Positions 36,565-45,985 of a stretch of DNA of 64,000 nucleotides are shown here, piece after piece. The translations under genes were made by a program, and so were the position numbers. Origin of the DNA: Alphaproteobacteria bacterium (GTDB taxonomy: Bacteria; Pseudomonadota; Alphaproteobacteria; RF32; CAG-239); the NCBI GenBank assembly GCA_015062585.1, contig SUUJ01000007.1, positions 1 through 64,000 of the forward strand, written 5' to 3'. The notes under the pieces were generated by a model, which saw only the letters and a list, made by a program, of their open reading frames with translations, was not told the DNA's origin and searched no databases. Numbering within the stretch: the first letter of the stretch is position 1; each line of letters begins with the position of its first letter.

Positions 36565-36939
36565 TTATCTTTCATATTCTCCGCGTTCAATAAAGTTTAC
36601 TCTTTCGTATCTCGGCTCTAAGAAAAAGGCTACTGAATTTAGGTTTTGTTGCAATTCTTTAGAAAACATTCTGTTTATTCTTATTAACACTTCTTCTTTA
36701 TTTTTATAGCCTAGAGCTTGAGGCGTGAGAGAATCGGTCAGGTCATTAAAGTTATCAAATATGGCCAATCCTTTAACAATACATTCCAAACTTTCTTTGT
36801 TGGAAATATTGCGTATTTCCAGTATGTCGTTTATCTTTATTTTTTGCGCATTTTTATCAAAAAGATGGATGGCTATTTTGCGAGAACCATTTTTGATTTT
36901 GTTAAAAGAAAACTCATGTGCGTCTATGATATATTTCAC
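36565..36939 (-). CDS. ASCH/PUA-like domain protein
   Basis: A 124-residue protein resembling ASCH-domain proteins (PUA-like fold, nucleic-acid or modified-nucleoside binding): HEFSFNKIKNGSRKIAIHLFDKNAQKIKINDILEIRN has the family layout with G-x-K and a following GD-like IND-I. Function is unknown. It lies 9 nt downstream of fliP and may be co-transcribed with it. Confidence 0.65.
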   Translation of the reverse strand: MKYIIDAHEFSFNKIKNGSRKIAIHLFDKNAQKIKINDILEIRNISNKESLECIVKGLAIFDNFNDLTDSLTPQALGYKNKEEVLIRINRMFSKELQQNLNSVAFFLEPRYERVNFIERGEYER

Positions 36940-36948
36940 TCTAACACC

Positions 36949-37686
36949 TTAATGAAAACTATTGATAAGGGAGCCTGACAGCATATGCCATCCGTCTATC
37001 ATAACAAAAAAGATAATCTTAAAAGGAAGTGATAATACACTGGGCGGTAACATCATCATACCCATCGACATCAAAACAGATGCAATTACCATATCGATAA
37101 TTAAAAACGGTACATAGATGAGAAAACCAATTTCAAAAGCGCGTCGTAGTTCGCTTATCATAAAAGCCGGAATCGTTATTTTTAGAGAGGCTTCTTTAAT
37201 ATCTTTCGGTTTTTCTTTGGCTAAATCCGAAAACAATTGCAAGTCTTTTTCACGGGTGTTTTTTACCATAAATTCTTTCAAAGGAAGAGATGCTTTTTCT
37301 AAGCCTTCAACCATTTCTATTTTTTCATCAATAATGGGCTTAATGCCATCGTTCCATGATTTTTCGAATGTGGGTGACATGATGAATACAGTCATGAAAA
37401 GCGCAAGAGCAATCAGAACCATATTAGGGGGTGTGGCGTTGGTTGCCAAGGCTGAACGAGTAATTGAAAAAACAACTATAAGGCGAGTAAAAGATGTCAT
37501 CATTATCACAATTGAAGGTGCTAATGACAACACGGTTATAAGCGCAAGAACGCTGAATATTCTGGCGGTAGCAGTGCCGGTTGTTACATTGTCTAAGTTT
37601 AGGCTGACGCTTTGAGCAAATGCGTTTGTGCAAAGTAACAAAGCACAGATAAAGACAGTTAATGTTGAGAGTATTTTTTTGTTCAT
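36949..37686 (-). CDS. fliP: Flagellar biosynthetic protein FliP
   Basis: FliP is a core membrane protein of the flagellar type III export gate. At 245 residues it has a signal peptide (cleavage after NAFA), four membrane segments and the conserved MTSFTRLIVVFSITRSALATNATPPNMVLIALALFMT and FMISELRRAFEIGFLIYVPFLIIDMVIASVLMSMGMMMLPP. The FliO gene directly upstream identifies it as flagellar rather than virulence-type SctR. Confidence 0.96.
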   Translation of the reverse strand: MNKKILSTLTVFICALLLCTNAFAQSVSLNLDNVTTGTATARIFSVLALITVLSLAPSIVIMMTSFTRLIVVFSITRSALATNATPPNMVLIALALFMTVFIMSPTFEKSWNDGIKPIIDEKIEMVEGLEKASLPLKEFMVKNTREKDLQLFSDLAKEKPKDIKEASLKITIPAFMISELRRAFEIGFLIYVPFLIIDMVIASVLMSMGMMMLPPSVLSLPFKIIFFVMIDGWHMLSGSLINSFH

Positions 37687-37691
37687 AATAG

Positions 37692-37970
37692 TTATTCTTT
37701 CATTTTTGTTTGTTGCAACAACAGGTGTGAACCTTCGCCGACAATAGCTAAATATTCAACATTGTCACATTGTAACAATACAACAGAGTTTTTCATATCA
37801 ATGCGTTGGCGTTCTATAATATTTATGCGAGAATTTTTATTAAGATATTTGCCAAGATTTATTACAGAGCCTTTTTGTTGACATATTTTTATCAGCCACA
37901 ATGTTATAAACATTAGCCCAAGGACAAAGACAAAGGCTAAAACTGTTTGCAAAAGTTGGGTAAACTCCAT
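37692..37970 (-). CDS. fliO: Flagellar protein FliO-like
   Basis: A 92-residue protein with one N-terminal membrane helix (about residues 8-28) and a short cytosolic domain INIIERQRIDMKNSVVLLQCDNVEYLAIVGEG, the FliO pattern (RxxxD...L..V...E..L..G). FliO assists FliP ring assembly. It ends 5 nt before fliP. No other flagellar gene is in the window. Confidence 0.82.
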   Translation of the reverse strand: MEFTQLLQTVLAFVFVLGLMFITLWLIKICQQKGSVINLGKYLNKNSRINIIERQRIDMKNSVVLLQCDNVEYLAIVGEGSHLLLQQTKMKE

Positions 37971-38085
37971 AATAAAATCCCTGTGAATCTGTTGAATTAA
38001 ATTTTTTAAGATTATAATGCGCGAAAGGTGTATGAGTCAATTAAAAGCCTTGCCCTTGTTAATATTGTTTGTTAAGCTTCGTTTT

Positions 38086-38640
38086 ATGAAAGATAAAAGA
38101 GAAATATTTACAGAAGAAAGACGAACCGGCGATTTGCAAAACATTTCCGGTATTTTGTTGCCTTTGGCTAAAAAAATGATCGGTAAAAAAGCTTTTGCCG
38201 AAGCTGATATAATTGCAAATTGGAGTGAAATTGCCGGCGAAGAAATTGCGTCTTATTCGAATCCGCTTAAAATTGATTTTAAAAAAGGCGAAAGAACAGA
38301 AGGAACGCTGTATGTCGAAACTTTTGGCGGAGCTTTTGCGGTCGAGTTGCAGTTAAAAAGTAAAATTTTGATTGAGAAAGTTAACGTTTTCTTTGGATAT
38401 AAAGCTGTACAACATATTAAAATTGTTCAAAATTCCAAGTTGATAAAAAATGATTTGCAAGATGTTGTAAAGTCACAAAAAAAACTTGTAACGGCAGATG
38501 AAGAAAATTATATTGAACAAATAAGTGAGGGGCTTGCTTCAAAAGGTTTGACGGAAACCTTGCAAAATTTGGGGCGAGCGGTGTTTAACGATAACAAGAA
38601 AAGAGATAAGAATGATGGAAATCGTAATAAAAAAAGTTAG
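38086..38640 (+). CDS. DciA/DUF721 family protein
   Basis: A 184-residue DUF721 protein; DciA is the ancestral loader of the replicative helicase DnaB. ADIIANWSEIAGEEIASYSNPLKIDF, TLYVETFGGAFAVELQLKSKILIEKVN and FFGYKAVQHIKIVQ match the DciA KH-like domain. ATG 38086 fits the domain start; the frame is open upstream. Its end overlaps the DsbA-like gene by 29 nt, a pairing common in alphaproteobacteria. Confidence 0.8.
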   Translation: MKDKREIFTEERRTGDLQNISGILLPLAKKMIGKKAFAEADIIANWSEIAGEEIASYSNPLKIDFKKGERTEGTLYVETFGGAFAVELQLKSKILIEKVNVFFGYKAVQHIKIVQNSKLIKNDLQDVVKSQKKLVTADEENYIEQISEGLASKGLTETLQNLGRAVFNDNKKRDKNDGNRNKKS

Positions 38641-39361
38641 TGCAATTGTAGCCGGAGTTATAGTTTTTATGTTGCTTGGCGGTGTGTATTTGTCATCTAA
38701 AGGTTTTATAGTAGATGAAAATACCGGAAGTATTGTTTTGGTTAAACCTGCTGTTGCTGAAGAAACTGCTATGGCAAAAAAAGATATCCCCTTGAATTTC
38801 GGATTTCCTCAAGATCATATAATCGGAAGCGAAAAGGCTAAGGTTACTTTGTATGAATATTCTTCTTTCGGTTGTACTCACTGTGCTGATTTTCATTTGG
38901 AAACTTTACCTAAAATAGTTAAAGAATATGTTGATACAGGTTTAATGAAAGTGGCATTTGTTCCTTTTCCGTTAGATAAAAATTCAATGGATGCCGCTTT
39001 ATTGGCAGAATGCGTAGGTGCGGACAAATATTTTGCATTTGCTGATGTTTTGTTTAAAAAGCAGCGCGATTGGGGATTGGCATTTAATCCGCAAAAAGTC
39101 TTGTTGCAATATGCTGCATTAAGCGGATTGAACAAAGAAAAAGCCGAGTTGTGTTTGAAAAATGATATAACAGCTGCTATGATTTTGCAAAACAGAAAAG
39201 ATGCCTTAGATAAATTGGGATTGCAAGGTACTCCTACATTTTTTGTAGTGTCGGATAAAAAAATTGATTCAATCTTCGGAATTAAACCAATAGAAGAATT
39301 TAACGAAATTATAAATTCTCATATAGGTGCAACCGATACAAAAGATAAAAAAGATAAATGA
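38612..39361 (+). CDS. DsbA-family thiol oxidoreductase, membrane-anchored
   Basis: A 249-residue protein with one N-terminal membrane helix (about 7-28) and a periplasmic thioredoxin fold with an inserted helical domain. The active site is FGCTHC, with LQGTPTFFV as the cis-Pro loop. It resembles the BdbD/DsbA-like proteins located after DUF721 genes. A second DsbA-like protein is at 50346. Confidence 0.88.
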   Translation: MMEIVIKKVSAIVAGVIVFMLLGGVYLSSKGFIVDENTGSIVLVKPAVAEETAMAKKDIPLNFGFPQDHIIGSEKAKVTLYEYSSFGCTHCADFHLETLPKIVKEYVDTGLMKVAFVPFPLDKNSMDAALLAECVGADKYFAFADVLFKKQRDWGLAFNPQKVLLQYAALSGLNKEKAELCLKNDITAAMILQNRKDALDKLGLQGTPTFFVVSDKKIDSIFGIKPIEEFNEIINSHIGATDTKDKKDK

Positions 39362-39412
39362 CTTTTTTGATTTTAATAACTGCTTAATAATTAGTGATAT
39401 ATTGTTATTCTT

Positions 39413-39721
39413 ATGAAAAATGCGTCTGATGACATTAAAAAGTTAGAGCAAAAAATATCTGAGTTACAACAAGGTGAAGAGGCTCTAACTAAAAAAGAAA
39501 AAAGACAAACCGAGTTTGCCAGAGCATCGCGAATCGGTTTGCGAATCAGTGTCGAATTGATTTCGGCAGTTATTGTCGGAGCAGGAATCGGATATTTATT
39601 AGATAATGCTTTCGGATGCAAACCTTGGATGCTTGTGTTGTTTTTGTTTTTTGGCGGTGCTGCCGGTATATTAAATGTGTACAGACTGTCAAAAAATGAA
39701 GATGAGTTAAATAAATTATAA
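39413..39721 (+). CDS. atpI: ATP synthase protein I
   Basis: AtpI of 102 residues, with an N-terminal charged coiled region and two membrane helices (about 43-62 and 68-88). AtpI assists c-ring assembly and Mg uptake in some species. The pattern RASRIGLRISVELISAVIVGAGIGYLLD...PWMLVLFLFFGGAAGILNVYR is typical of alphaproteobacteria. It begins the Fo operon. Confidence 0.92.
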   Translation: MKNASDDIKKLEQKISELQQGEEALTKKEKRQTEFARASRIGLRISVELISAVIVGAGIGYLLDNAFGCKPWMLVLFLFFGGAAGILNVYRLSKNEDELNKL

Positions 39722-39735
39722 GGAGTAGTGTAAAA

Positions 39736-40458
39736 GTGGCCGGTCCTATGGAACAATTTGTAATCAAACCAATCATTCCGATTGAAGTCGGTGGTGTTGA
39801 TTTATCTTTTACTAACTCGTCTTTGTATATGTTATTGGCAGTTGTGGTATCATCCTTGATTTTGGGATTGTGTTTAACTAAGCGCACATTGGTGCCAAAT
39901 GTTGCACAATCATTTCCTGAATGTATTTACGAATTTATCAGCGGGCTTATAAAAGAAAATATAGGTGCTGAAGGTTTGAAGTATTTTTCTTTTATTTTCT
40001 GTGTGTTTTTGTTCGTTGCTTTTGGTAATCTTTTGGGATTGTTTCCATACTCATTTACCTTTACATCTCATTTGACAGCGGTGGGTACTTTGTCGTTATT
40101 GGCACTGGCCTTAAATATTTTTGTCGGTATCAAAAAGAAAAAATGGGGATGGTTAAGAACATTTTTGCCAAGGGGGATACCTGCGGTTATGTCGGTATTG
40201 ATTATTCCGATAGAGATTGTTTCATTTTTATCAAAACCGTTCAGCCTTTCAGTTCGTTTGGCTGCAAATATGACGGTCGGACATGTTATGCTTAAGATTA
40301 TTGCCGGATTTGTGGTAGGTTTGGGAGCATTCGGTTTCGTACCATTAGTATTTGATGCGCTGATAGTTTGTTTTGAAATGTTTATTTCATTATTGCAAGC
40401 ATTTATATATACGGTTTTAACCTGTATATATCTGAGTGATGCAATGCATGAACACTAA
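39736..40458 (+). CDS. atpB: ATP synthase subunit a
   Basis: Subunit a forms the proton half-channels. The start is GTG at 39736 with AGGAG ten nt upstream, giving MAGPMEQFVIKP, close to other alphaproteobacterial AtpB; the next ATG (39748) lacks spacing. The essential Arg lies in PFSLSVRLAANMTVGH. 240 residues with about six membrane segments. Confidence 0.95.
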   Translation: MAGPMEQFVIKPIIPIEVGGVDLSFTNSSLYMLLAVVVSSLILGLCLTKRTLVPNVAQSFPECIYEFISGLIKENIGAEGLKYFSFIFCVFLFVAFGNLLGLFPYSFTFTSHLTAVGTLSLLALALNIFVGIKKKKWGWLRTFLPRGIPAVMSVLIIPIEIVSFLSKPFSLSVRLAANMTVGHVMLKIIAGFVVGLGAFGFVPLVFDALIVCFEMFISLLQAFIYTVLTCIYLSDAMHEH

Positions 40459-40503
40459 TTATAATTATGTTTAATAAATTAAATTGATTGAAAGGATAAA
40501 ATA

Positions 40504-40725
40504 ATGGAACCGTTAGCTTATATTGGTGCTGGTATGTGTGCTTTGTCAATGATGGCTGCTGCTTGGGGTGTTTCTCAAGTTTGGACAACTATCATTTCAA
40601 CAGTTGGTCGTAATCCGCAAATTAAAAAAGAAGTTGATATTTATGGTTGGGTCGGATTTGCTGCCGTTGAAGCAGTTGCTTTGTATGCACTTGTTATCGC
40701 TTTTGTTATGTTATCAGGTAACTAA
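40504..40725 (+). CDS. atpE: ATP synthase subunit c
   Basis: A 73-residue double-helix proteolipid. The polar loop RNPQ is conserved and the proton-carrying carboxylate is Glu in FAAVEAVALYALVIAF, without the extra Ser/Thr ligands of Na+ types, so proton coupling is expected. It is preceded by AAAGGA. Confidence 0.96.
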   Translation: MEPLAYIGAGMCALSMMAAAWGVSQVWTTIISTVGRNPQIKKEVDIYGWVGFAAVEAVALYALVIAFVMLSGN

Positions 40726-40835
40726 CAGTTATTTGATGTTTTGATTTAAGACCTTTCGGTAATAGGGGAGTTTTGCGTTGATTAAAAATTCCCCGATTTC
40801 GAAAGAAGGGTAAAAAATGATGGAGCTTTGAAGCA

Positions 40836-41327
40836 ATGCCTCAGTTAGATTTTAGCGTATTTCCTTCGCAGTTTTTTTGGTTGGTTATCAATTTTGCATT
40901 GATGCTGATTATTATGAGCAGATTTATTATTCCTAAAACTGCCGAAATGATAAATTTGCGTAAAGAAAAAATAGATGGAGATTTGGAAAAAGCTGCTGAG
41001 ATAAAAAAACAGGTTGAAGCTACTATTGAAAAATATAATGAAGCTTTGGCGTTGGCTAATTCAAAAGCCAATATTTCGTTACAAAAAACCAGAGATGAAC
41101 TCAAAGAAACAATTAACAGACGACAAGCTGATTTGATTACAAGGCTGAATGCCGAAATTGAGGCAGGTGAAGAAAAAATTGCCAGCTCTAAGGCAAAAGC
41201 TTTGCAAAAAATTGAAGAGGCATCTGCTGATTTGGCAGTTGAGGTTTTGGGAAAACTCGGTTTTAGCGGAATAAAAGTAAAAGATGCTAAAAATGCACTT
41301 GAAAGCATAAAGAAGGAACAGCTATGA
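40836..41327 (+). CDS. atpG: ATP synthase subunit b'
   Basis: The b' form of the peripheral stalk, 163 residues: one membrane helix (DFSVFPSQFFWLVINFALMLIIM) then a long coiled coil. Presence of both b' and b is typical of alphaproteobacteria and photosynthetic lineages. Its end overlaps the b gene by 4 nt (ATGA). The symbol is also used for F1 gamma in other species; here it means b'. Confidence 0.92.
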   Translation: MPQLDFSVFPSQFFWLVINFALMLIIMSRFIIPKTAEMINLRKEKIDGDLEKAAEIKKQVEATIEKYNEALALANSKANISLQKTRDELKETINRRQADLITRLNAEIEAGEEKIASSKAKALQKIEEASADLAVEVLGKLGFSGIKVKDAKNALESIKKEQL

Positions 41328-41920
41328 CAAATGTTGTACATAACAATGAAATTATTGATGCCACACAAGATGCTGTTTTGAATGCGGTGAGTGTGTTGGA
41401 AACAACAGCTCATGAACTTTCGGCTCATCATAATGAACCATTTTATTTGTCGGCCGAATTTTGGGTTGCAATGTCATTTGTTTTGACAGTCGTTGTTTTA
41501 ATAAGACCTGTCGGTAAGGTTTTTGTTAAAGCAATGAAAAACAGACGCAAAGCTATTTCCAAAAGAATAGGCGATGCCGTAGCCTTAAAAGAAGAAGCTC
41601 AAAAAATGCTGGCTGATTATGAGCGCAAACTTCGTGGCGCCGAAAAAGAAGTAAAAGATATTTTGATGCGTTCGGAACGCGAAATTGAAGTGATGAAAAA
41701 AGACGCTTTAGCGAAACTTGATGCCGAGATGATTGCAAAGGAAAACGAAGTTAAGGTCAGGTTAAAAACCGCTGAAGAAAATGCGGCAAAAGAAATAGCA
41801 AATAAAACGACTGATATTACATTAAAAGTTGTTAGAAATATTTTGAACAACAGTTTAGATGATAAGGCCTTGGATCAGTTGATTGACAGGTCGATAGATG
41901 ATTTGCAGAAAATAGCCTGA
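41324..41920 (+). CDS. atpF: ATP synthase subunit b
   Basis: Subunit b, 198 residues with an N-terminal extension before the membrane helix at about residues 40-60 (FYLSAEFWVAMSFVLTVVVLI), then a long charged coiled coil with KNRRKAISKRIGDAVALKEEAQKMLADYERKL. It closes the Fo operon; F1 genes are not in the window. Confidence 0.93.
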   Translation: MTNVVHNNEIIDATQDAVLNAVSVLETTAHELSAHHNEPFYLSAEFWVAMSFVLTVVVLIRPVGKVFVKAMKNRRKAISKRIGDAVALKEEAQKMLADYERKLRGAEKEVKDILMRSEREIEVMKKDALAKLDAEMIAKENEVKVRLKTAEENAAKEIANKTTDITLKVVRNILNNSLDDKALDQLIDRSIDDLQKIA

Positions 41921-41936
41921 GTAAATTTATCTTAAT

Positions 41937-41968
41937 AAAAAAGCTGTCATATATATGACAGCTTTTTT
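41937..41968. terminator. Bidirectional terminator after atpF
   Basis: AAAAGCTGTCATAT and ATATGACAGCTTTT form a palindrome with A and T runs on each side, between converging atpF and the 41974 gene. Confidence 0.9.
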
Positions 41969-41973
41969 ATTAC

Positions 41974-42687
41974 TTATTTTTTCAGTTTGTTCCATCCTGA
42001 TTTTCGAGCGGCGTTTTCTTCTTGTTTTTTTTGCCATTTGTTTGCCGGTTCATTTTTTTGTTTTTGCAGTTGTTTTTGCGCATCGGTTTGCGCAACTCCG
42101 ACGGGCAGAAGCTGATTAAATAATGCAGGCGATGCAAAATCAACTTTGTTTTTGATTAAAGGATCAATCATTGCGTCAATAATTTGATTAGCCGGTTTAG
42201 CATTGAATGCGGCAATTTTGCCACCATAGAAAATGGCTACGGCATGGCAAGGAGATGATAGTAATACATCTGTTGCATCTACACCGCGAAAGAATCGAAG
42301 CATAATTTGCGGGCGTATGACACAATCTTCGGTTTCGTTAAACAGTAGATTTTCGGGGTTTTTGAATAATTCGTATTTTACCAGTTCTTGTAATTCGCTG
42401 TTAATTACACCGCAGAATCCGACAACAGCCATACCGTCTAGTGTATATCCGGTATAGTTTTCCGGTTTGTTGGCTATTTGATAGCAAAATACTTGCTCGG
42501 AATCTGTGATGTTTTTTATGGCCGAATCACCAATAGCTGAAGATATTTCTGTCAAAATTTCCGTATTTTTCGGATCCGGTTCCCATTCGCCTGTTGCTTC
42601 GGTTGTGTTATCAATTTCTTCTTGAGCTAAACAAGGTTGTGATAGGATAATACCGAGCAAAGCAACCAGAATGTAGTGTATAGGCAT
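41974..42687 (-). CDS. Secreted hypothetical protein
   Basis: A 237-residue protein with a signal peptide (cleavage after CLAQ, about residue 22). The mature part has four or five Cys spread through beta-rich sequence (QVFCYQIANKP, VGFCGVINSE, EDCVIRP, SPCHAVAIFYGGKIAAF), and a Lys/Gln-rich tail. No family recognised; a lineage-specific periplasmic protein is likely. Confidence 0.65.
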   Translation of the reverse strand: MPIHYILVALLGIILSQPCLAQEEIDNTTEATGEWEPDPKNTEILTEISSAIGDSAIKNITDSEQVFCYQIANKPENYTGYTLDGMAVVGFCGVINSELQELVKYELFKNPENLLFNETEDCVIRPQIMLRFFRGVDATDVLLSSPCHAVAIFYGGKIAAFNAKPANQIIDAMIDPLIKNKVDFASPALFNQLLPVGVAQTDAQKQLQKQKNEPANKWQKKQEENAARKSGWNKLKK

Positions 42688-42778
42688 ATTATATCTCCAT
42701 TATAATTCAAACTTCATCAGATGTAATTATATATGCTAATTTATTGTTTTCCAAGATTATTGAGTGAGATAATAACAT

Positions 42779-42806
42779 AAAAAAACCTCCGCCATTTTGG
42801 CAGAGG
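42779..42806 (-). terminator. Terminator of rpmJ
   Basis: On the minus strand CCTCTGCC and GGCGGAGG (42799-42806 and 42786-42793) pair with one G-U around a 5-nt loop, followed by seven T. Confidence 0.85.
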
Positions 42807-42841
42807 TAGAAAACGGTTTTAAGCAAAAAGCCTAAAATATA

Positions 42842-42967
42842 TTAACCCTGACGAGCTTTCAACTTAGGGTTTTTCTTGTTGATTACATAAACGCGGCCTT
42901 TGCGACGGACGATTTGGCAGTCCTTATCACGAACCTTTTTGCTTTTTAATGAACTGTAAATCTTCAT
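42842..42967 (-). CDS. rpmJ: 50S ribosomal protein L36
   Basis: A 41-residue L36, [20 protein letters not shown] followed by [21 protein letters not shown], the zinc-free form that keeps only one of the four Cys positions. It stands alone with its own terminator, away from the spc operon, as is usual for this type in alphaproteobacteria. AAGGATTAGAG precedes the ATG. Confidence 0.95.
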   Translation of the reverse strand: MKIYSSLKSKKVRDKDCQIVRRKGRVYVINKKNPKLKARQG

Positions 42968-43119
42968 TTCTCTAATCCTTTAATCAAAAATTTGAGTGCA
43001 AACTATTATAAATATTGGTGGTTGTCAACATATATTTTTAATTCTTGGTAAAAAAATAAGTTATCTTTTGCATTTTTTTGATGTGTTTGCTAGTATTGGA
43101 ACAAATTTAGGAGACAAAA

Positions 43120-43716
43120 ATGAAAAGAATTATACTTATTTTGGCGCTTTTAGTTATTGCGACTCCGCTTAGGGCTCAGATGTCATATGAGGATGAGGCC
43201 AGAGCTTTGGGGATTGTTGCCGGACAAGGTTTGGCCTGCGGTTCGTCAAAATATGATACATTTGAGTTGTTGGCGCGCGCTATTATTTTGACAAAGTCGC
43301 CATCGGATGCTCTACAAAACAAAGCTTTGAAAATTTTTACCGAAGAAAAGGCAAATGTTTTTGTGACCCAGCAATTAAACAAATTTGCCGATTGTCCGAA
43401 TATTGTAAAAAGATTTGATGTGCAAGATATATTTCAAGCAACATTGTATGGTGACGGAACTATAAAAATGCCTGACGGACAGATTTTGACACCAAGGGTT
43501 CCTTACGATGCTTCAATGATTTATGATAAAAAATCAAATGATCGTCAAAGAGCAACCGCTATTTATAATCAAGATAAAAGCCATATCAAAAAAGTAGAGT
43601 TTAAGGATGCTTCAATGCAGGCCGGCAATCAGATAAGGCCGGCTAAAGCGAAAGGCGGATCACAAAAAATATTGTCATCGCCTAAAAAGATTTCGCGAAA
43701 GAAGACAAAAAAATGA
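43120..43716 (+). CDS. Secreted hypothetical protein with basic tail
   Basis: A 198-residue protein with a signal peptide (MKRIILILALLVIATPLRA). The mature part (YEDEARALGIVAGQGLACGSSKYDTFELLARAI) carries a Cys pair and is helical; the last 45 residues are strongly basic (KKISRKKTKK). RBS is GGAGA. No family recognised. The basic tail could bind nucleic acid, lipid or cell wall. Confidence 0.65.
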   Translation: MKRIILILALLVIATPLRAQMSYEDEARALGIVAGQGLACGSSKYDTFELLARAIILTKSPSDALQNKALKIFTEEKANVFVTQQLNKFADCPNIVKRFDVQDIFQATLYGDGTIKMPDGQILTPRVPYDASMIYDKKSNDRQRATAIYNQDKSHIKKVEFKDASMQAGNQIRPAKAKGGSQKILSSPKKISRKKTKK

Positions 43717-43782
43717 TTGCTTTTGGATTAACTTGCCCTTATATTTTGGACAAGTTAATTTTTTTATGGAGTTTAGTTAAAA

Positions 43783-45465
43783 ATGGCTGCTGTACAATAT
43801 GTTTTTGTTATGCAAAATCTTACAAAAGTTTTTCCCGGCGGAAAAGAATTGTTTAAGGGTATAACTCTTTCATTTTTGCCCGGTGCAAAAATCGGTGTTT
43901 TAGGTGTAAATGGTGCCGGTAAGTCAACTTTGTTAAAAATTATGGCCGGTGTTGATAAAGAATTTAATGGTGAAGCTTGGGCTGCCGAAGGTGTTAAGGT
44001 TGGTTATTTGGAGCAAGAGCCGAAATTAGACCCTACAAAAAATGTTATGGAAAATATTATGGACGGTCTTGGCGAAACCAGAGATTTATTAAAAGAATTT
44101 GAAGAAGTTTCGATGAAGTTTGCCGAACCTATGAGCGATGAAGAAATGAACGCGCTTATTGAACGCCAAGCCGAGTTGCAAGAAAAAATTGATGCTTGTA
44201 ACGGATGGGATTTGGAACGCACTATCGAAATTGCCATGGATGCACTTCGTTGCCCGCCTTCTGATGCTGATGTTACCAAATTATCCGGCGGTGAAAAACG
44301 CCGTGTAGCGTTATGCCGTTTGTTGTTGCAACAACCTGATATGTTGTTGTTGGACGAACCGACCAACCATTTGGATGCCGAATCGGTTGCTTGGCTCGAG
44401 CGCCACTTAAAAGATTATAAAGGAACGGTTGTTATGGTTACTCACGATCGTTATTTCTTGGATAATGTTACCGGTTGGATCTTGGAACTTGATAGAGGAC
44501 AGGGTATTCCTTATGAAGGTAATTATTCTTCATGGCTTGAACAAAAACAAAAACGCCTTGAGCAAGAAGCCCGAGAAGAAACCGCCCGTCAAAAAGTTTT
44601 GGCTAATGAGTTGGAATGGATACAAAAGAATCCTAAAGCTCGTCAGGCTAAATCAAAGGCTCGTATCAATGCTTATGACGAATTGTTGGCGCAATCTGTT
44701 AAAGATAAAATTACAACTGCCAATATTCATATTCCGATGACGGAAAGACTTGGCGATTTGGTTATTGAGGCCAAAAATATTTCCAAGGCTTATGGCGACA
44801 GAGTCCTTATTGATGACCTATCTTTCAAAATTCCCAAAGGTGCAATTGTCGGTATTATCGGTCCTAACGGTGCAGGAAAAACTACATTATTTAGAATGAT
44901 TACCGGTCAGGAAAAGCCAGATAGCGGTGAAATCAGACTTGGCGAGACTGTTGATTTGGGCTATGTCGACCAATCTCGTGATGAGTTGTCTGCCGATAAA
45001 AATGTTTGGGAAGAAATTTCTGATGGTTTGGATATGATTAAACTCGGAAAAGGCGAAGTTCCGTCACGCGCTTATGTCGGTCAGTTTAACTTCAAAGGTG
45101 GCGATCAACAAAAGAAAGTCGGTCAGCTTTCAGGTGGCGAACGCAATCGTGTTCACTTGGCCAAAATGCTTAAAAAAGGTGCTAATGTAATCCTTTTGGA
45201 CGAACCGACCAACGACTTGGATGTTGATACGCTTCGCTCTTTGGAAGAAGGTATTATGCAATATCCCGGATGTGTGCTTGTTACTTCACACGACCGTTGG
45301 TTTTTAGACCGCTTGGCAACACATATCTTAGCTTATGAGGATGAAGGTCATGTCGAGTGGTTTGAAGGCAACTTTGAAGAATATGAAAAGGACAAGGTTC
45401 GTCGTCTCGGTGAAGAAGCCTTGCGTCCGCATAGGAGTAAGCATAAGACCCTTACCCGCCAGTAA
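43783..45465 (+). CDS. ettA: Energy-dependent translational throttle protein EttA (ABC-F)
   Basis: A 560-residue ABC-F protein with two ATPase cassettes and no membrane part: [25 protein letters not shown] and [25 protein letters not shown]. The start [21 protein letters not shown] is EttA-type. EttA binds the ribosomal E site and gates the first elongation step by energy state. The stop codon is directly abutted by a long palindrome. Confidence 0.95.
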   Translation: MAAVQYVFVMQNLTKVFPGGKELFKGITLSFLPGAKIGVLGVNGAGKSTLLKIMAGVDKEFNGEAWAAEGVKVGYLEQEPKLDPTKNVMENIMDGLGETRDLLKEFEEVSMKFAEPMSDEEMNALIERQAELQEKIDACNGWDLERTIEIAMDALRCPPSDADVTKLSGGEKRRVALCRLLLQQPDMLLLDEPTNHLDAESVAWLERHLKDYKGTVVMVTHDRYFLDNVTGWILELDRGQGIPYEGNYSSWLEQKQKRLEQEAREETARQKVLANELEWIQKNPKARQAKSKARINAYDELLAQSVKDKITTANIHIPMTERLGDLVIEAKNISKAYGDRVLIDDLSFKIPKGAIVGIIGPNGAGKTTLFRMITGQEKPDSGEIRLGETVDLGYVDQSRDELSADKNVWEEISDGLDMIKLGKGEVPSRAYVGQFNFKGGDQQKKVGQLSGGERNRVHLAKMLKKGANVILLDEPTNDLDVDTLRSLEEGIMQYPGCVLVTSHDRWFLDRLATHILAYEDEGHVEWFEGNFEEYEKDKVRRLGEEALRPHRSKHKTLTRQ

Positions 45466-45593
45466 AAAGGTTGTATAACGGGCTACTAATCGCAAAAAGA
45501 GCGAAAGGCTGAAAATTCATGTAGGTTTATCTACACTAAAATTTTCAGCCTTCTTTTTTTGCTTCTATTAGCCTCGTTCTCCAACCTTTTTGT
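45465..45593. repeat. Long palindromic element after ettA
   Basis: About 129 bp, starting at the ettA stop. Arms AAAAAGGTTG and CAACCTTTTT at the ends, then ACGGGCTACTAATCGC against GCTTCTATTAGCCTCGTT, GGCTGAAAATT against AAAATTTTCAGCC, and ATGTAG/CTACA near the loop. A nearly identical copy (a few differences) follows ftsH at 53080. It can act as a rho-independent terminator or an mRNA 3'-stabilising hairpin. Confidence 0.9.
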
Positions 45594-45730
45594 AAAAAAA
45601 CTCGTATAACAGCACATCTAGAGCGATTTTACGGAGCAGTCAAAAATTCACGTAGGTCTATCTACGCTAAAATTTTTGTCTCTCCTAGAAATCGCTCTAT
45701 CTGTACTATTCTCCGAGTTTTTTTGTGCAT
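45594..45730. repeat. Second palindrome of the same family
   Basis: Outer arms AAAAAAACTCG and CGAGTTTTTTT, with inner AGAGCGATTT against AAATCGCTCT and the shared core AAAATTCACGTAG/CTACGCTAAAATTTT. The core differs from its neighbour by compensating bases (CACGTAG with CTACG), which favours a structural role. Confidence 0.85.
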
Positions 45731-45841
45731 TACGCTTTCGCCGTCTTTATTTCTTATTATATGCACATGCTATCCAATCTTTTTGTAAACTAATTTGAAG
45801 ATGCCAAGTCTCGCTCATTTCATTCGCTCAAGGCATGACAT

Positions 45842-45985
45842 AAAACAACAAAGTCATCCCTCGATTGCGTTGAGCAATCGTCTAGGGATCTTCCTTGTTT
45901 TATTTAATATAGCGCTGACGCAAAGATGAGATTCCTAGACGCACGGACGCAAATGCGCCGAGCGAGGAATGACATTATTTATTCT
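45842..45985. repeat. Dispersed repeat R1, left copy
   Basis: About 140 bp beginning AACAACAAAGTCATCCC and ending GAGGAATGACATTAT, with TAGCGCTGACGCAAAGATG in the middle; the right copy is at 47768-47914. It resembles the GTCATCCC/GGAATGAC intergenic repeats common in host-associated alphaproteobacteria. It contains no gene. Confidence 0.85.

Noticed and set aside
36949..37686. Virulence-type secretion protein SctR
   Set aside because: A FliO-like gene lies directly upstream and no other injectisome gene is present, so flagellar FliP is the better call.
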